Shown here: positions 38,401-50,114 of the stretch, one piece after another
How positions within the stretch are numbered: position 1 is the first letter of the stretch
Layout of the letters: each line of letters begins with the position of its first letter
Source: Chondrosia reniformis
Taxonomy: Eukaryota; Porifera; Demospongiae; Chondrillida; Chondrillidae
Reading direction: 5' to 3'
Length of the DNA: 64,000 bases
NCBI GenBank assembly: GCA_947172415.1
Contig: OX359198.1
Location: forward strand, 6,045,401-6,109,400
Notes under the pieces: model-generated
What the model was told of the DNA's origin: nothing
The model's database searches: none
What the model saw: the letters and a program-made list of their open reading frames with translations, nothing else
Program-made: the position numbers and the translations under genes

Positions 38401-41343
38401 ATTTGCTGGGACTTTCATCCTCATAGTCTACATAAAGCGCATCCAACACTCCCCATTCTTCATGGCCTGGGTGAGTCTAAGAGAAGTGTATGTACATAGG
38501 CAGTAGGCGGGTCCACACTTGTGGGTGGGTGGGCGGGTCCACACTTGTGGATGGGTGGGCGGGTCCACATAGCTGATGTATGATTAGACTTACCTGTGTA
38601 TATACATATGTTTTAGGTATGTGTGTACAGTGGTCAGTTGTATTAAAATGTGGTATGTAGTCATCTCTGGTGTTCATACACATCTTGTGCACAATTAATA
38701 TTTTTTAAAATGAAAAATGATCTTATATCTTCTCTCTCTCTTCTCCCTTACTCAGGTGCGTAGAGTGATAAGTGACTTTGCTGTGATGTTCTCCATCATA
38801 CTTTGGGTGGTTGTGAATTTTCTCTCTCGTATTCAAACCAAGAGCCTTGTAATTCCAGATGTCCTCTCCAAGGGGCTTGTTCCTACGGCCTGTAATGGCA
38901 TGGAGACCAACTGTACGGCAAGGACTTGGGTAGTGGATCCCCTAAGCACCACCTCGGGAGATGTGTTGCCGGTGTGGGGGGTGTTTGCAGCAGTGATTCC
39001 AGCTATCCTGGCAGTCATTCTCATATTCATGGATCAGCAGATCACTGCTGTCATAGTCAACAAGAAGGACTTTAAACTGAAGGTTAGGATTCTTGAGTGT
39101 GACTTAGCAACATGTACCAGTTTTATCAGAGAGCATTCTTTAGCATGTTTTGAACATGCATGCATGCTATTGTTGACTTGTATCTAACAGCCAACACCAA
39201 CTTTGTATTACTTAATCACTGTGTTGCATATCAACTCTGTATTACGTAATCACTGTGTTGCCATAGCAACTCTGTATTACGTAATCACTGTGTTGCCATA
39301 GCAACTCTGTATTACGTAATCACTGTGTTGCCATAGCAACTCTGTATTACGTAATCACTGTGTTGCCATAGCAACTCTGTATTACTTAACCGCTGTGTTG
39401 CCATAGCAATGCTGCATCACCTATCCAATGTATTGTTCCTGTCACTTTCCCCTTTTATTCTCATCAATACTACAGAAAGGGCATGGCTACCATTTGGATT
39501 TACTAATTGTGTCTCTACTGATTGGTCTCTTCTCTCTGTTGGGCCTGCCCTGGATAGTGGCCGCAACTGTGAGGTCTCTGGTCCACGTACAGAGCTTGTT
39601 TGTCTACTCACCCTACACTGCTCCGGGAGAGAAGCCAAAATTTCAAGGAGTTAGGTTAGCATAAGCTCCAGCCTATCACATGCTTCTTACTTACTGATTC
39701 TGTACATGGCCCAAAGGAGAAAGGAAGAAGAGAAGCCTAACTGTATGATAGCCACAAGATGGTGTTTTAGATAATTCATGTACGTGTATAATTCTGTCGT
39801 CTGACTGTTTTGTATGGTGGCTGTGTTTGCATGTAGGCCTGACTATAGTTAATCATTTTCCTACATACCAAGTCACAAATATTCATAAAGCTTATCATAT
39901 CTAAAGTAGCATCTAATTTAGTAGAAATATCAATGTTGCAAAATCTTTAGTATGGTAATTCATCTACAGTCATAGTTGTAAGGTTGGTGAGGGTGACACA
40001 AAGATCACAATTAATGTTTATTATTGCGCATGGCTACATTTTAGTTTGAATTCTAATGCTCTCGTCTTCCTTGTTTCCAGGGAGCAGCGTGTCACTAACC
40101 TGTGTGTTGCCATTCTCCTCGGCTTGTCCATACTGGCTGGTAGACTGTTTGAAATTATCCCTATACCACTTCCTGTTCTCTATGGTCTCTTCCTGTTCAT
40201 GGGCGTGGCCTCTCTCAAGGGTGTGCAGTTCTTTGATCGGATTCTCCTGTACTTTATGCCAGATAAATACAAGCCCGATTACACCTACGTCCGACATGTG
40301 CCTAATCGTTGGATATACTTCTTTACAGCAGTGCAATTGCTCTGCCTTGTTGTTTTGACTATTTTCAAAGAGACAGAAGCTTCCATTGTATTTCCTATAA
40401 TGGTGAGTATATGTAATTGAAGACAGTACACTAACATCCTAATCATGATGTTATCTATACAAAAAAGGGAGGGTCAATGGATTATATTAGTACACCAGCT
40501 GTTTTGTACATGTATGTAGGTGCTTTTGTTGGTGTTAGTACGTTGGGTTCTGGGTTGTGTTGTACCTAAACGTTACATGGAATACTTGGATGATCCATTG
40601 CCAGAGTTCATGTACAGGCTGCCTTGTAAGAGGAGGCAGATGAGAGATGAACCAGGAGTAGAAATGGGAAACTTGATGGAGTTCCAGGTTGAGCCATATG
40701 CTCGACCGTCTACTGGAGTAAGATTGTACATTGTATTATTAGGATGGAACACCTATGCATGTGTCATGTATTGTATTACTTCTGATCAACTCTGATCCAC
40801 TGTCTACTGTTACTACACTAGCGTGTGGTCATTACAAAGACCTAGTTTAAACATGGAGGTGGTAGGAATTTTATAAGTGTGGAATGTAACTCTCTACCTG
40901 AAAGAGAAAACTCTTGTATCCTCATTCAAAGCTCTTACTAGGTTTAGGTCCTTATAGATCTTTTCGATGTAGCATGTTGAAAAATGGTGTGTTAGATTAT
41001 TTTTTGAATTGTATTTTAGATGTCTACCTCCTCTCAAGGAACTCCCATATTCACAATAACTGGAGAGACTGATGGTCCATCTGAACATTGTTCAAATCAC
41101 AAGAAGAAGTCGGATCACATCAACATAACAGCCGAGGTCAACAAGTGCTCCCTCTTCCGCCATCTTGACCACAAAACCAACAACCAGCACACGAAGACAC
41201 ACTTGCCGCAGCATCTTGAGAACATTCAGGAAGTACCCGAGTCTCCTAACAAAGTCTTCTCACCACCCGCCCTCCAATCAAACATTGCCGCTAGCAATCC
41301 CAATAATGATTTATTTGATCTGCAGACTGACACCATTTGCTAA
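32471..41343 (+). CDS. SLC4-family Na+-coupled bicarbonate transporter (NBC/NDCBE type)
   Basis: This predicted plasma-membrane transporter moves bicarbonate with sodium and controls cell pH. Fifteen exons give 1266 aa: 32471-32624, 32828-32950, 33785-33950, 34226-34386, 35588-35812, 36366-36597, 36677-36986, 37198-37463, 37564-37750, 37844-38470, 38756-39082, 39476-39654, 40081-40402, 40520-40717, 41020-41343. The N-terminal cytoplasmic part has [12 protein letters not shown] and a His/Lys-rich run typical of SLC4A7/8/10, then [40 protein letters not shown] and [18 protein letters not shown] also match that branch. The membrane domain (from about residue 609) holds [62 protein letters not shown] and DDPLPEFM. 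A Cys-containing extracellular loop follows TM5-6. The donor of exon 6 is inferred from phase. Which ions it couples cannot be read from sequence. Confidence 0.92.
36112..36290. repeat. 23-bp tandem repeat, about eight copies
   Basis: The unit is CATTAACC(C/A)CTCTAGTGATTGTA, in the SLC4 intron 35813-36365. Confidence 0.93.
39190..39412 (+). repeat. 35-bp repeat array of X-box-like and TTACGTAA palindromes
   Basis: About six units in the SLC4 intron 39083-39475. Four copies of GTTGCCATAGCAAC (39257-39270, 39292-39305, 39327-39340, 39362-39375) and a one-base variant at 39397-39410 fit the RFX X-box pattern. Four copies of TTACGTAA (39242, 39277, 39312, 39347) are the PAR-bZIP/NFIL3-type palindrome. 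Outer units are degenerate. Confidence 0.9.
39718..39778 (+). repeat. Dispersed repeat, eroded fragment
   Basis: AGGAAGAAGAGAAG and ATGGTGTTTTAGATAATTCA match the two ends of the family with the middle missing. It is intronic in the SLC4 gene. Confidence 0.45.
40901..41003 (+). repeat. Dispersed repeat ending 16 bp before the last SLC4 exon
   Basis: AAAGAGAAAACTCTTGTATC through AATGGTGTGTTAGATTATT. The T-rich segment just past it forms the acceptor of exon 41020. Confidence 0.85.
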
Positions 41344-41688
41344 ATGTTATTTAATGTTTTTTCTTTATTCTGTAAGTTATCTATTTATTGACAATATTTT
41401 GCAGGAATGTTGAAATTAAAATTATTGTTGACAGCTTTTTTGCATGAAACAGTTTCTTTAAAATAATCCTTTAGTCTCAGGCACTTTTGCACTATAGATG
41501 TTCCAAAGAGAAGCGCTCGGTTTCATATTCCGTGCCACCGGTACGGTACCTTTAGGCAGGCAATTATAGGGTACTTTGGCTATGTCAAATCCTTGCCTTG
41601 CCGACGATAAAACCGTTAATATATATGGGTACTACATTAATGCATTGTCTATAATATTATTATGTCACTTTGCCCGACTGTGTTAAAA
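41344..41688. other. Short intergenic region, SLC4 3' end and receptor promoter
   Basis: No coding signal is visible. It includes a locally GC-richer stretch (GTGCCACCGGTACGGTACC near 41533-41551) that may be promoter-proximal for the thrombospondin-repeat gene. Confidence 0.5.
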
Positions 41689-44600
41689 ATGGCGGATTGC
41701 AGCTCGATTGGCGAAAATGTAACTTTTCTATGGCTGCTCGTAATTTGCCTTAGTCTCTTCTCGCCGTTCGTTAAAGGTAACATATATTCGTTGTTCTCAT
41801 AGATACATACACTTATTCCATCTGCAACAAGTTATCTGCAAAGGCGTGTCCTGCTCCTCCCACTTTAGGCCAGAACTGTGCTGATGGATCCCATCAGCAG
41901 GGACCTTGGACATCCTGGACCTGCGATTATGTCAACAATATGCAGACTCAGATGTTGACTTGCGTATCCGATACGGACAACTTGACTAGAACAACTCTGA
42001 CCCATCGACGTGAAATTGGTGAGTAATCACTGGTTCAGTGTAGCTATATACAAGCTCTGACCTCAAGTTGCAGGCATAATAATATTACTGTCGTGTTCCT
42101 GTAGATACCATATATTCGTGGACCTCCTGGTCACCATGGGCACCAAACTGTGGCCTCGGTAAACGAGCTACTCGTTATCAAACATGTCCAGTCGACCAAG
42201 ATGTGCAGATATATTGCAGTACATGCGGAAACCAGCGTCAAAATTCCACGCAATCATCCAACGATCTCTTACCGGCTTGCTGTGAAGGTATATACGTATA
42301 TGTGCTAAAATAATAACATGATTCCTTCCCTACTATTGGCATATTGTCAACCATCCTTAAATTTCATTGGCTGATTTCCTTTTTTATGTTTTGTATTTTA
42401 AAGATCTTAATTGGAAGCCATGGTCGTCATGGTTACCAACCTGCACTGAGCATATGAATGAATGCATACAGAGTCGAATGAGAAAGAGGAATATCTCACT
42501 CTGTGAACATGACAGCTGTCTGCATTGTAAACCTGATGTGGCAGACCGGACAGGTATGTATGTACGAGGGGACTGTCTGAATGTATGTTAAACTCATATC
42601 TTCAGTAAGAATTTAGCTATATGAAACTACTGTCTGGTCCAGTGGAGAAGAAGAGAAGCAGAAAGAGAAAACTCTTGTATCCTCATCCAAAGCTCTCACT
42701 AGGTTTAGTTCTCTATAGGCCTTTACACTAAAGTAGATGTAGCATGCATGTAAGAAAGATGTTGTGTTAGATTATTTGTAGATTTATATTTTTAGTTTTT
42801 ATGTGTTCATCTTCAAAACCTCAGCCCTGCCTCAAAGCTGGAGTCAGTGGACATCGTGGAGTGATATTCTAAAGCCTTGTTCCTCTGGCTCCTTGGTCAG
42901 TCGGAGCAGAAATTGTGCTCCTGTAAACAATCCTAGCCATCTGCCTGTGGTCCCGCTATGCAGTACAGGAGCATCAGAACTGGAAAATGGATGCTGCAGA
43001 AGTGAGAAATAAGTGAACGCACTGTTCTTTATAATTTTGCTATCACATAAGGTTTAATACTGTCTGCATAATACCACTGTAGTATTAACATTCCAAGTAT
43101 ATATAACCCATTTTTCCTTAGATGTGTCTTCCTGGACATGGTGGAACTATCAGCCTCCTTGTCAGAGAAATGGGTGTGTAGACAAGTGTAGGTGGATGGA
43201 ATCTGTTCTTCCGTCTGATAAACAGGAAGTGCAGCTTAGTAGTGCAGAGCTGTACTGTGTTACTTGTGATGTGCTAGGACCAGATAGAAATATCACAGCA
43301 TCTCTAGATGGTATGATATACAAATTTCAATGTGTAGTTTTTTATTTACCTTATCTGTCCATAATCAATACAATTGTAACCAATAACACTTCTTCCTCCA
43401 GATATGTCCACCATTCCAGCTATTATTCTCTGGCCTACAGTCTCAATTGGAGTAATCAGCATTCTCTCATTAATCATTATAACCACAAGTGTTGTCTTCT
43501 GTTACAAGTGCTACAAAAAGTATAAACACAGCTACTTTCTAATGTAAGTTATAGATAATCTATTATATGTACTACATATATTTATATATTAACTTTCTCT
43601 GGTGACTTAACCTTGAAGAGAGGATGTATAGCGCTGCTGTTGTGGTCATGTCTCAGGCAGTGGTAGCTAAAGCCAGTAGTCCTAGCTTCCATGCACATAC
43701 TGCTATGTTAAGCTTTCCGTCTCTCTTGACTGCGATTTGATTAATTACTTTCTGGTTGTGGTTTGATTATCAGTACATGCATGTTTGCCTATGTTATGTG
43801 CATACAGTCTATACATAGACACACTCAAAGATGAAGTGTGTATCCATCCAAGGTCCAAAGTACGTATATGTATATGTGCTAGCTTTTGTTTCTGCTAACA
43901 AGCCCTATAACTATATATACGTACCTTGCTAACAAGCCCTATAACTATATATACGTACCTTGCTAACAAGTCCTATAACTATATATACGTACCTTGCTAA
44001 CAAGCCCTATAACTATATATACGTACCTTGCTAACAAGCCCTATAACTATATATACGTACCTTGCTAACAAGCCCTATAACTATATATACGTACCTTATA
44101 TACGTACATAGGTGATTAGGAAAATAGCATTTTGATAATTTGTGTGGGTGCTTATAGGGAGAAAAGGAAGACATTCCAGGGTGTCCATGGTGATATCCCT
44201 TTGGAGAATATGACAAAGAAGGATTCTGCACCAGCCTCTGATGAATATGCTGCAAAGGAGGTTTTCGGAGGAGCTGCAGCTATTGGTGACTACTGGAAGA
44301 ACCCACTATTAGAAGGCCTTGAAGAGAACACGTATGAAATGTCTGATTACTCTATAGCAGATAGTGAGGCCTTCTTAAATATTGTGAATGATGGGACTGG
44401 GGCTACTAAGGAGAGAGTTGAATACTTTAATAGTCACGGAGAGGAACACTTTGATACAGCCTCTAAAGTTCCTAGTCACTTTAAAGTTAAAGTGGAACTA
44501 GAGTCTTTAGGTGAAGCACTGGAGGATATAGGAGAAACACCAGACAATGGTGCAAAATCAAAATACTTCAGCAACATGTCAAATTCTCTCGAAACTGATG

Positions 44601-45154
44601 AAACTAAAGAGAAGACTCCAGCCGATCAATCTCAAAGGCAGCCCAGTAGTGAAGGGCATTTGGGTTGGGTCTTATTTGATACATCAGATGAGACTTTTTT
44701 GGAAATGAGCAAAAATGAAGCAGTAGATGATGATGATGATAAAGTCTGCAACAAAGGTTCTACTGGTGAAGACTTCTCTCAAAAGGTACCACTACCAGAA
44801 GATGAACTGCTGATTACAGACATTGAGGAAGAAATGGAGCAACATCATAACAAAGAGGAGGACCTTGTTAATAACTATGAAGCAATTTCTGATAGTATTG
44901 AGTTAGACCAGCCCTTCTCAAAGCCAATCACAGATGTCCCAACTGCATCTGTGATGCCAAATGTAGTTTCTGCATTTGCAACTACTCAAGAAGTAATAGA
45001 TGCATCAAGCAAGAAGCTTTTAGCCATAAGTTCGTCAGTCACTGAAGAGGAGGACCATTCAAAGCTAGATCAAAAGGATGTCATAGTAAATTCACCTGAT
45101 GATCTCACGGAAGGACAATTTTCATGGGAGACATTTAATGATGATATCGTTTAA
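41689..45154 (+). CDS. Single-pass receptor with five thrombospondin type 1-like modules and acidic tail
   Basis: Nine exons give 706 aa: 41689-41776, 41869-42018, 42105-42287, 42404-42553, 42825-43001, 43122-43310, 43402-43543, 43808-43852, 44158-45154. The first exon is a signal peptide (TFLWLLVICLSLF). Each of the next five exons is a phase 1-1 module opening with a tryptophan cluster: GPWTSWTC, YSWTSWSPWAPNC, NWKPWSSWLPTC, QSWSQWTSWSD and SSWTWWNYQPPC. These are WxxW-type motifs, which in thrombospondin repeats are C-mannosylated. The modules are shorter and less regular than classical ones. Exon 7 encodes the transmembrane helix (about residues 318-343). The last exon encodes a long, very acidic Ser/Thr-rich tail of about 330 aa with a DDDDDK run and no catalytic motif. 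An upstream ATG at 41662 is possible; 41689 has the better context and precedes the signal peptide. Confidence 0.8.
42631..42778 (+). repeat. Dispersed repeat, forward copy in receptor intron
   Basis: A well-preserved copy: TCCAGTGGAGAAGAAGAGAA, CTCTTGTATCCTCATCCAAA, CTCACTAGGTTTAGTTC, GTGTTAGATTATT. It lies 46 bp upstream of exon 42825. Confidence 0.88.
43897..44097. repeat. 34-bp tandem repeat, six copies
   Basis: The unit is CTAACAAGCCCTATAACTAT plus ATATACGTACCTTG, almost invariant. It fills most of the intron 43853-44157 of the thrombospondin-repeat receptor. Confidence 0.95.
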
Positions 45155-45159
45155 ATAAA
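45154..45159 (+). terminator. AATAAA polyadenylation signal overlapping the stop codon
   Basis: The last base of the receptor stop codon TAA (45152-45154) is the first base of an AATAAA hexamer. If it is used, the 3' UTR would be only a few tens of bases, fitting the 193-bp gap to the next start codon. Confidence 0.55.
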
Positions 45160-45347
45160 GCTTAATTCAACCTTTAAAATTTCACTTTCAATATTTTCTA
45201 GAATTTTGTATATTTTTCAGGACATCTGCATGTATATTGTTGTATGGATTTAATGCTTATAGTTCGCGGGAATTGCACGTGAAATCATGATCAATTATCC
45301 ATTCAAATTAATACGGAAATTCCAATCGTATACTCCATCTAAAGAAA

Positions 45348-47972
45348 ATGGAAAGAATTGGCGCTCCTTCGCGTAAGCTATCAATGTCGACACCGGTCCT
45401 GGTATACCTGCTTATAATAATTATTCCAACACGGATCAGTGACGGGCAAGAGACTCGATCTTCTAGTAAGTGTACATGTCGATACTATCTGCATACGTGC
45501 AATTCCTATATATACACGGACTGCATGCATGATCTGTATACGTAGTAACGATCACTGCTGGAGCTCCTCCGTGTGAAGGGAGGTTCTACTTTACATGTGT
45601 CACCGAATCAAGAAGGCCCTCAGTGAGGGTTGTGATTCAGGAGCCGGGCATCATTCTCCCACAGGAGCTGATCCTTTTTGATCTATATAGAAGCTCTGCC
45701 TACGAAGTGGACCAGAATGTTACTGATTTAGGAGTAATAATCACTACTGTCACCATTAAGGACGTGAATCAGCACAGGGGATGGATTTTTTATTGTGTGC
45801 AGCGCTATCAGCTCAGCACAGTTCGAAGTGATGAATTAACAATTAGCCAACCAGCTGCAGGTGATATGCACATATATATACGTATATGTATGAATTTTCA
45901 TGCTTTTAACCATGCATATTATAAGGTGCATCCATGCAGGTCAATCAGCATGGATACATGGATCTCAAATTTTAGTAGAATGTACACGATTTTTTTGTAC
46001 ATAAAGCTATACATGTTCTTTTTGAATAAATCATTACCTGCATGTCAGGAAATTACAAACTGGTTTAAATATATGTATATACTATTTAAATTATAGAGCT
46101 ATTTAATAGAATTTTTATGCCGTTCGTGTGTTATTTTGCCATTAGACTGCTACATTTCCACTGCAGTACCAACAATTACCTCATTTGGGTATGGAGCAAC
46201 ATTTGAAGGTATATCTTGATCAATAGATTTATATACATTGCTATATAACTATATAGGAACAATATAACTTTTAGTTTAAAATTCTATAAAGAGTTGTGAA
46301 TAAGAGGTACTTGAGGTCATTGACAGGGTACAGTATCCATCATATTCAAAAACAATATATTATAAGTCTGAATTAACTATATATGACCCTTTTCCCTTTT
46401 CATACCAACTAGAGATCATGACACTATTATAATGGAAAGTGATCATGAATATAACGTATATACATTACATTGTTTAATATATATCGTTTCCTAAAACCAT
46501 TTATATACAAATTCTAGGTTGCACCATTAAACCATGCAGTATAATGTACATCACAAACATATGCATATATTGAATGTATGCCAGTCTAAGCAATAAAAAC
46601 TTTGTGGAATTAATATAAATGAAGGGATTTATACAATTAGGTTGCCTTATCACCTTTTGGCTAAACTACAGTGAAACCTCGCAATAACGGACAAGTTGGT
46701 TTTACTGTATATACGTATATCTCGCTATGATGTCTCACTGTATATATATATATGCTAGTTTGGCTTCAGTGGACACTTGTGGGTCATCTGCAACCACAAC
46801 CATGACCTTGTGTGAATGACATAGAGAGGGAAACTTTTAATTGTGATCATGAGGTTCCTTTTACAAGCTGCAGTTCCAGTAGTATATCATTCCCTAATTA
46901 TCAAGGATTACACTATATCCATATATGTTTTTATATAAATATTCAGTAGTTATAATAAAACTTCCTTATTTAGTGTCCACTTATATTTTAGTGCTATATA
47001 TGTAAGGGTTAAAGATCTTAAGTATATCCACCAGATGCATGCATTAATGTATGAATACCAGTATACTTATATAATGTAATTAATTATATACATTTATAGT
47101 TGGAGCCAGCACACTCTCTACAACTGTGGTCCAGGCCTCAGTAGAAGACAATCGTACATATGTTGTTGTCAGAGGTGGGATAAAAGAATCAGATGGATCA
47201 AACTTAACTGTATCACTCGGTGCCCTGACGGCCATCATTGTTACAATTGTAATAATTGCTATGCTAATAGTGATAGCTGTAACTGCTATCATCTGTATAG
47301 GATTTCATTCAAAGCATTCAAAAGGTTATTTATGTCGTAGGTCTAGAAAACATGAAACATATATATTCCTGTCCCACGACACTGATTCACTATGTATGTA
47401 TATATATGTAATAGTTATACACTCTGCCCCTAGGCTTTTCGTGGGATAACACAAGCTTATAGGTGTTTATACTGAGTTATCGGTGGGATATCGCATTGTA
47501 TAACTATAATAATAGGCCAAAGTGCCTCTTATAATAGTTACACAACAGTTGTGGAATATTATTTGCCTATAGCTATAGGTTGCCCCAGCAACGGAGTGTA
47601 TATATACAGTTGAACCCTGTTAAGATGAAATGGCTGGAACCACTAAAAAAATTTCATCTTAACAGAAATCATAATTTTCATATCTCTAATATGCAAAATG
47701 TGTAAAGTATATAGTCACTTCTTTTCAAATATACAGCACACGGACATGTACCCCATGGCCACAAGCCTGAGGAAGATTTGGCAGCACAGCATGTTTATGA
47801 AGGGATACACTTGTCGGAAGGGAAGGATGAAATGGTTTCCGCTAATCTTGACAATGTCAAATCTAACCCTGAAGACATTGAAATGAGGGAAAACCCCTCT
47901 TACATGGCACTTCATCCTGGGTTAAAGGGGCATGTGACTGTAAACCTGGACCACAGGTACAAAGGGAATTAA
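45348..47972 (+). CDS. Single-pass Ig-like receptor A with NPxY tail
   Basis: Five exons give 311 aa: 45348-45465, 45546-45860, 46167-46208, 47100-47324, 47737-47972. The signal peptide is MSTPVLVYLLIIIIPTRISDG-like at residues 13-33, preceded by a short basic start. Exon 2 is one Ig-like domain: FYFTCVTES with the first Cys and DVNQHRGWIFYCVQ with the second, plus an N-glycosylation site (NVT). A 14-aa exon (VPTITSFGYGATFE) and a Thr/Ser stalk precede the membrane helix at about 198-226 (LTAIIVTIVIIAMLIVIAVT). The tail has YEGI (253-256, a YxxPhi sorting pattern) and NPSY (285-288, an NPxY pattern used for endocytosis or PTB binding). It is clearly related to the receptor at 50115-55779. Ligand and pathway are unknown. 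Confidence 0.78.
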
Positions 47973-48674
47973 TAACCAGCTGCATGCAGGCATTCGTTTC
48001 TCTTAAGCTTATCAGTAATGGTCATAATCTGAACAATACTCACTGTATAAATTTATGGTTTTCATAGTTGATTTTGTATACATGTGTACATACAAGGATT
48101 ATTTGTTGCATTCTAATGGTAATATATATTGGAATGGTTGCATGAGTGACAACAGTACAGGCATTAACAGAATTGAATGTTTCGACCCAGAGATCTCAAC
48201 AGCAATGAATAAGGAAAGAATAGTACATGTACAGTGTATATATGTATACAGTTGAACCCAGGTTTAGTTCCCCTATAGGCTCTTTTACAGAATAGGCATA
48301 TAGCATGTAGGAAAATGGTATCTTAGATTTTTCATGTACATATACATGTGTACATAGAAAATGCAATGCCTTACGTCTGACTCTCCGATCATTATTGAGG
48401 TATCTATATTATGTAACTTGTATACTTCAATTATATCTCAGTCAGTCAAGCCTTTCCTTGTATGCATGCATAGTTAATTGAAGTTCATTTGTCATGCAGC
48501 AAAATGCACTCTTGTATATATATGGCTTTCAACAGTTTACATTTACATCCAATGATGATACTCATGATGAGGTCAAGTTCTTGAGAATTCATAATGTGAA
48601 TTCTAAGAACTTGACCACAAATGTACAAAACATCATTTAATGACTTGTTATTATATTACATTAAAAATATTAAT
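47973..48674. other. Convergent intergenic stretch between receptor A and the Cys-rich gene
   Basis: AT-rich, no supported gene. It contains a degenerate copy of the dispersed repeat at 48260-48336 and an inverted pair of about 20 bp (GAGGTCAAGTTCTTGAGAAT near 48569; ATTCTAAGAACTTGACCACA near 48599). Confidence 0.55.
48260..48336 (+). repeat. Dispersed repeat, 3' fragment
   Basis: GGTTTAGTTCCCCTATAGGC through GGTATCTTAGATTTTTCATG; intergenic. Confidence 0.75.
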
Positions 48675-49821
48675 TTATCTAAAATCTTCTTTCATGATCA
48701 ATGTCAAGATTACTGTTACTAATACCATAGCAACAATGATTCCATTGGCCATAAGACAACCTATACATTAAGAAGAAACATGAATGTAACATCCTCTGCA
48801 CATACACACTGCATACATTTAACATGAATATAGAAGGATGTTTATTAATACAATGTTTATATGCACTTTGCACTTCAGAACCTACTCTGCTGCCTATATA
48901 GTCCCTGCTAAATAAATGATAATTGTACATGCAGTAAGTAGAATGAATGAGATCCAACACCACTAAAACCACTATAAATGTACATTTATAAATGACTGTA
49001 TTGTACACTGCATGAATTGCATGTGCATGATACACATTTTCAGTGAAAACTGAATAGTGTTTCATTAACCTTTGATTGCACAACATATGGTATGCTTCAA
49101 TTGTGCTTCACAATTCATGGCCAAGTACCCAATCTTCCCCTCGTAATTCACTTACTTTTCGAAGCAGATATAGGACCGTTTGGTGTTGCCAATAGAAACC
49201 TGAGCGTCATACAACTGTTTGGTGGTGGTTCAGTTATATCCAGAGGGTCTTCTACATCGTCTGGAAAGTCTGTAGTGATCGTTGTACCGTTGAACTCCGC
49301 AACGCCCGAGTAAGGCAGGTTCAGAAATTCAATGCAGTGATATCCTTTTCTGGTATTGTTGCCCTGATCTTGACAGAAACGAACGTTGTAGTATTCAGAG
49401 CTAATATTTTCACTAATAAACTTTAAGTCTAGTGTTCCTTTAGTAGCACCGGTAAATACGAACCGGATACGTTCACCACACAATGAGCAGTTTATGTAAA
49501 TTTTAACATGTATTCGGACCGAGGCAGGTTTTTCCGAGTTGGAGGTTAAAGATCCAATATACTCTACAGAATGTCCGTGTCTATCAACGCAGGTACCTAA
49601 ATGTGGCAAAATATTCCAAACAGGTCCTCTAAAGCCTTGTAAAGGATTTATACACTTTACTTACGCTTAATACAATCTAGCATTCCTTCTTGACAAAGCG
49701 ACACGTCGCTGCATTGCATAGATATTTCCTCGTCCCAGCTGTTTTTGCAGACGTCTTCATAAAGCATTGATTCTACGCCGTAAAACAACGTAAGAAAGCT
49801 ACAAGCTACGATTGAAATCAT
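48675..49821 (-). CDS. Unrecognised 227-aa Cys-rich single-pass membrane protein
   Basis: Three exons in phase: 49821-49665, 49596-49156, 48760-48675 (stop TAA). The start gives a signal peptide (MISIVACSFLTLFYGVES). The ectodomain is about 180 aa with many cysteines (YEDVCKN, QCSDVSLCQEGMLDC, RTCVDRHGHS, YINCSLCGERI, RFCQDQGN, GYHCIEF) and N-glycosylation sites, and ends in a Pro/Asp-rich stalk. The last exon supplies a C-terminal membrane helix (about 203-222, GIIVAMVLVTVILTLIM) and a five-residue tail, so any signalling would need a partner or it acts as ligand or co-receptor. It is head-to-head with Ig receptor B. I recognise no domain family. Confidence 0.7.
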
Positions 49822-50114
49822 ATCACTTCTAAAGATGCTCGTAGTGGCATGGCCCTTTTGGTACGTATATATCTAGTAGACTAGAACTATGACATCATAG
49901 GGGCAGTTTAGGTAGTCCCGCGGACCTTTCGGGAAAGCGATAGTTCCAGCCCACTTCCGCAAAAATGGCTACCGCACCTTTCGCGCGGAAGTGGGGCTGG
50001 GGACGAGACCACAAGTAAAAGTGACCATCCCATAGTCGCACGTACGCCCTCACGTGCCCTTACATCATCGGCTTTCTTCAGTCGATCAAGTGAGAAAAGT
50101 GAACTAGAAGGCTA
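49822..50114. promoter_or_regulatory. Bidirectional promoter between the Cys-rich gene and Ig receptor B
   Basis: Start codons are 293 bp apart and divergent. The interval is markedly GC-richer than its flanks, with CGCACCTTTCGCGCGGAAGT and CACGTGCC (E-box) elements. This is consistent with a shared CpG-containing promoter. Confidence 0.6.

Noticed and set aside
43897..44097. CRISPR-like regular repeats
   Set aside because: This and the other arrays are contiguous tandem units without unique spacers, in a eukaryotic genome.
45154..45348. Operon or trans-spliced polycistron for the receptor genes
   Set aside because: Short spacing alone does not show it. No spliced-leader acceptor pattern was evident, and one member of the run is on the opposite strand.
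46660..47670. Short CAGTGAAACCTCGCAATAAC and CAGTTGAACCCTGTTAAG motifs as mobile-element ends
   Set aside because: They resemble decayed MITE termini (as does 7000-7200), but I could not pair ends or find target duplications.
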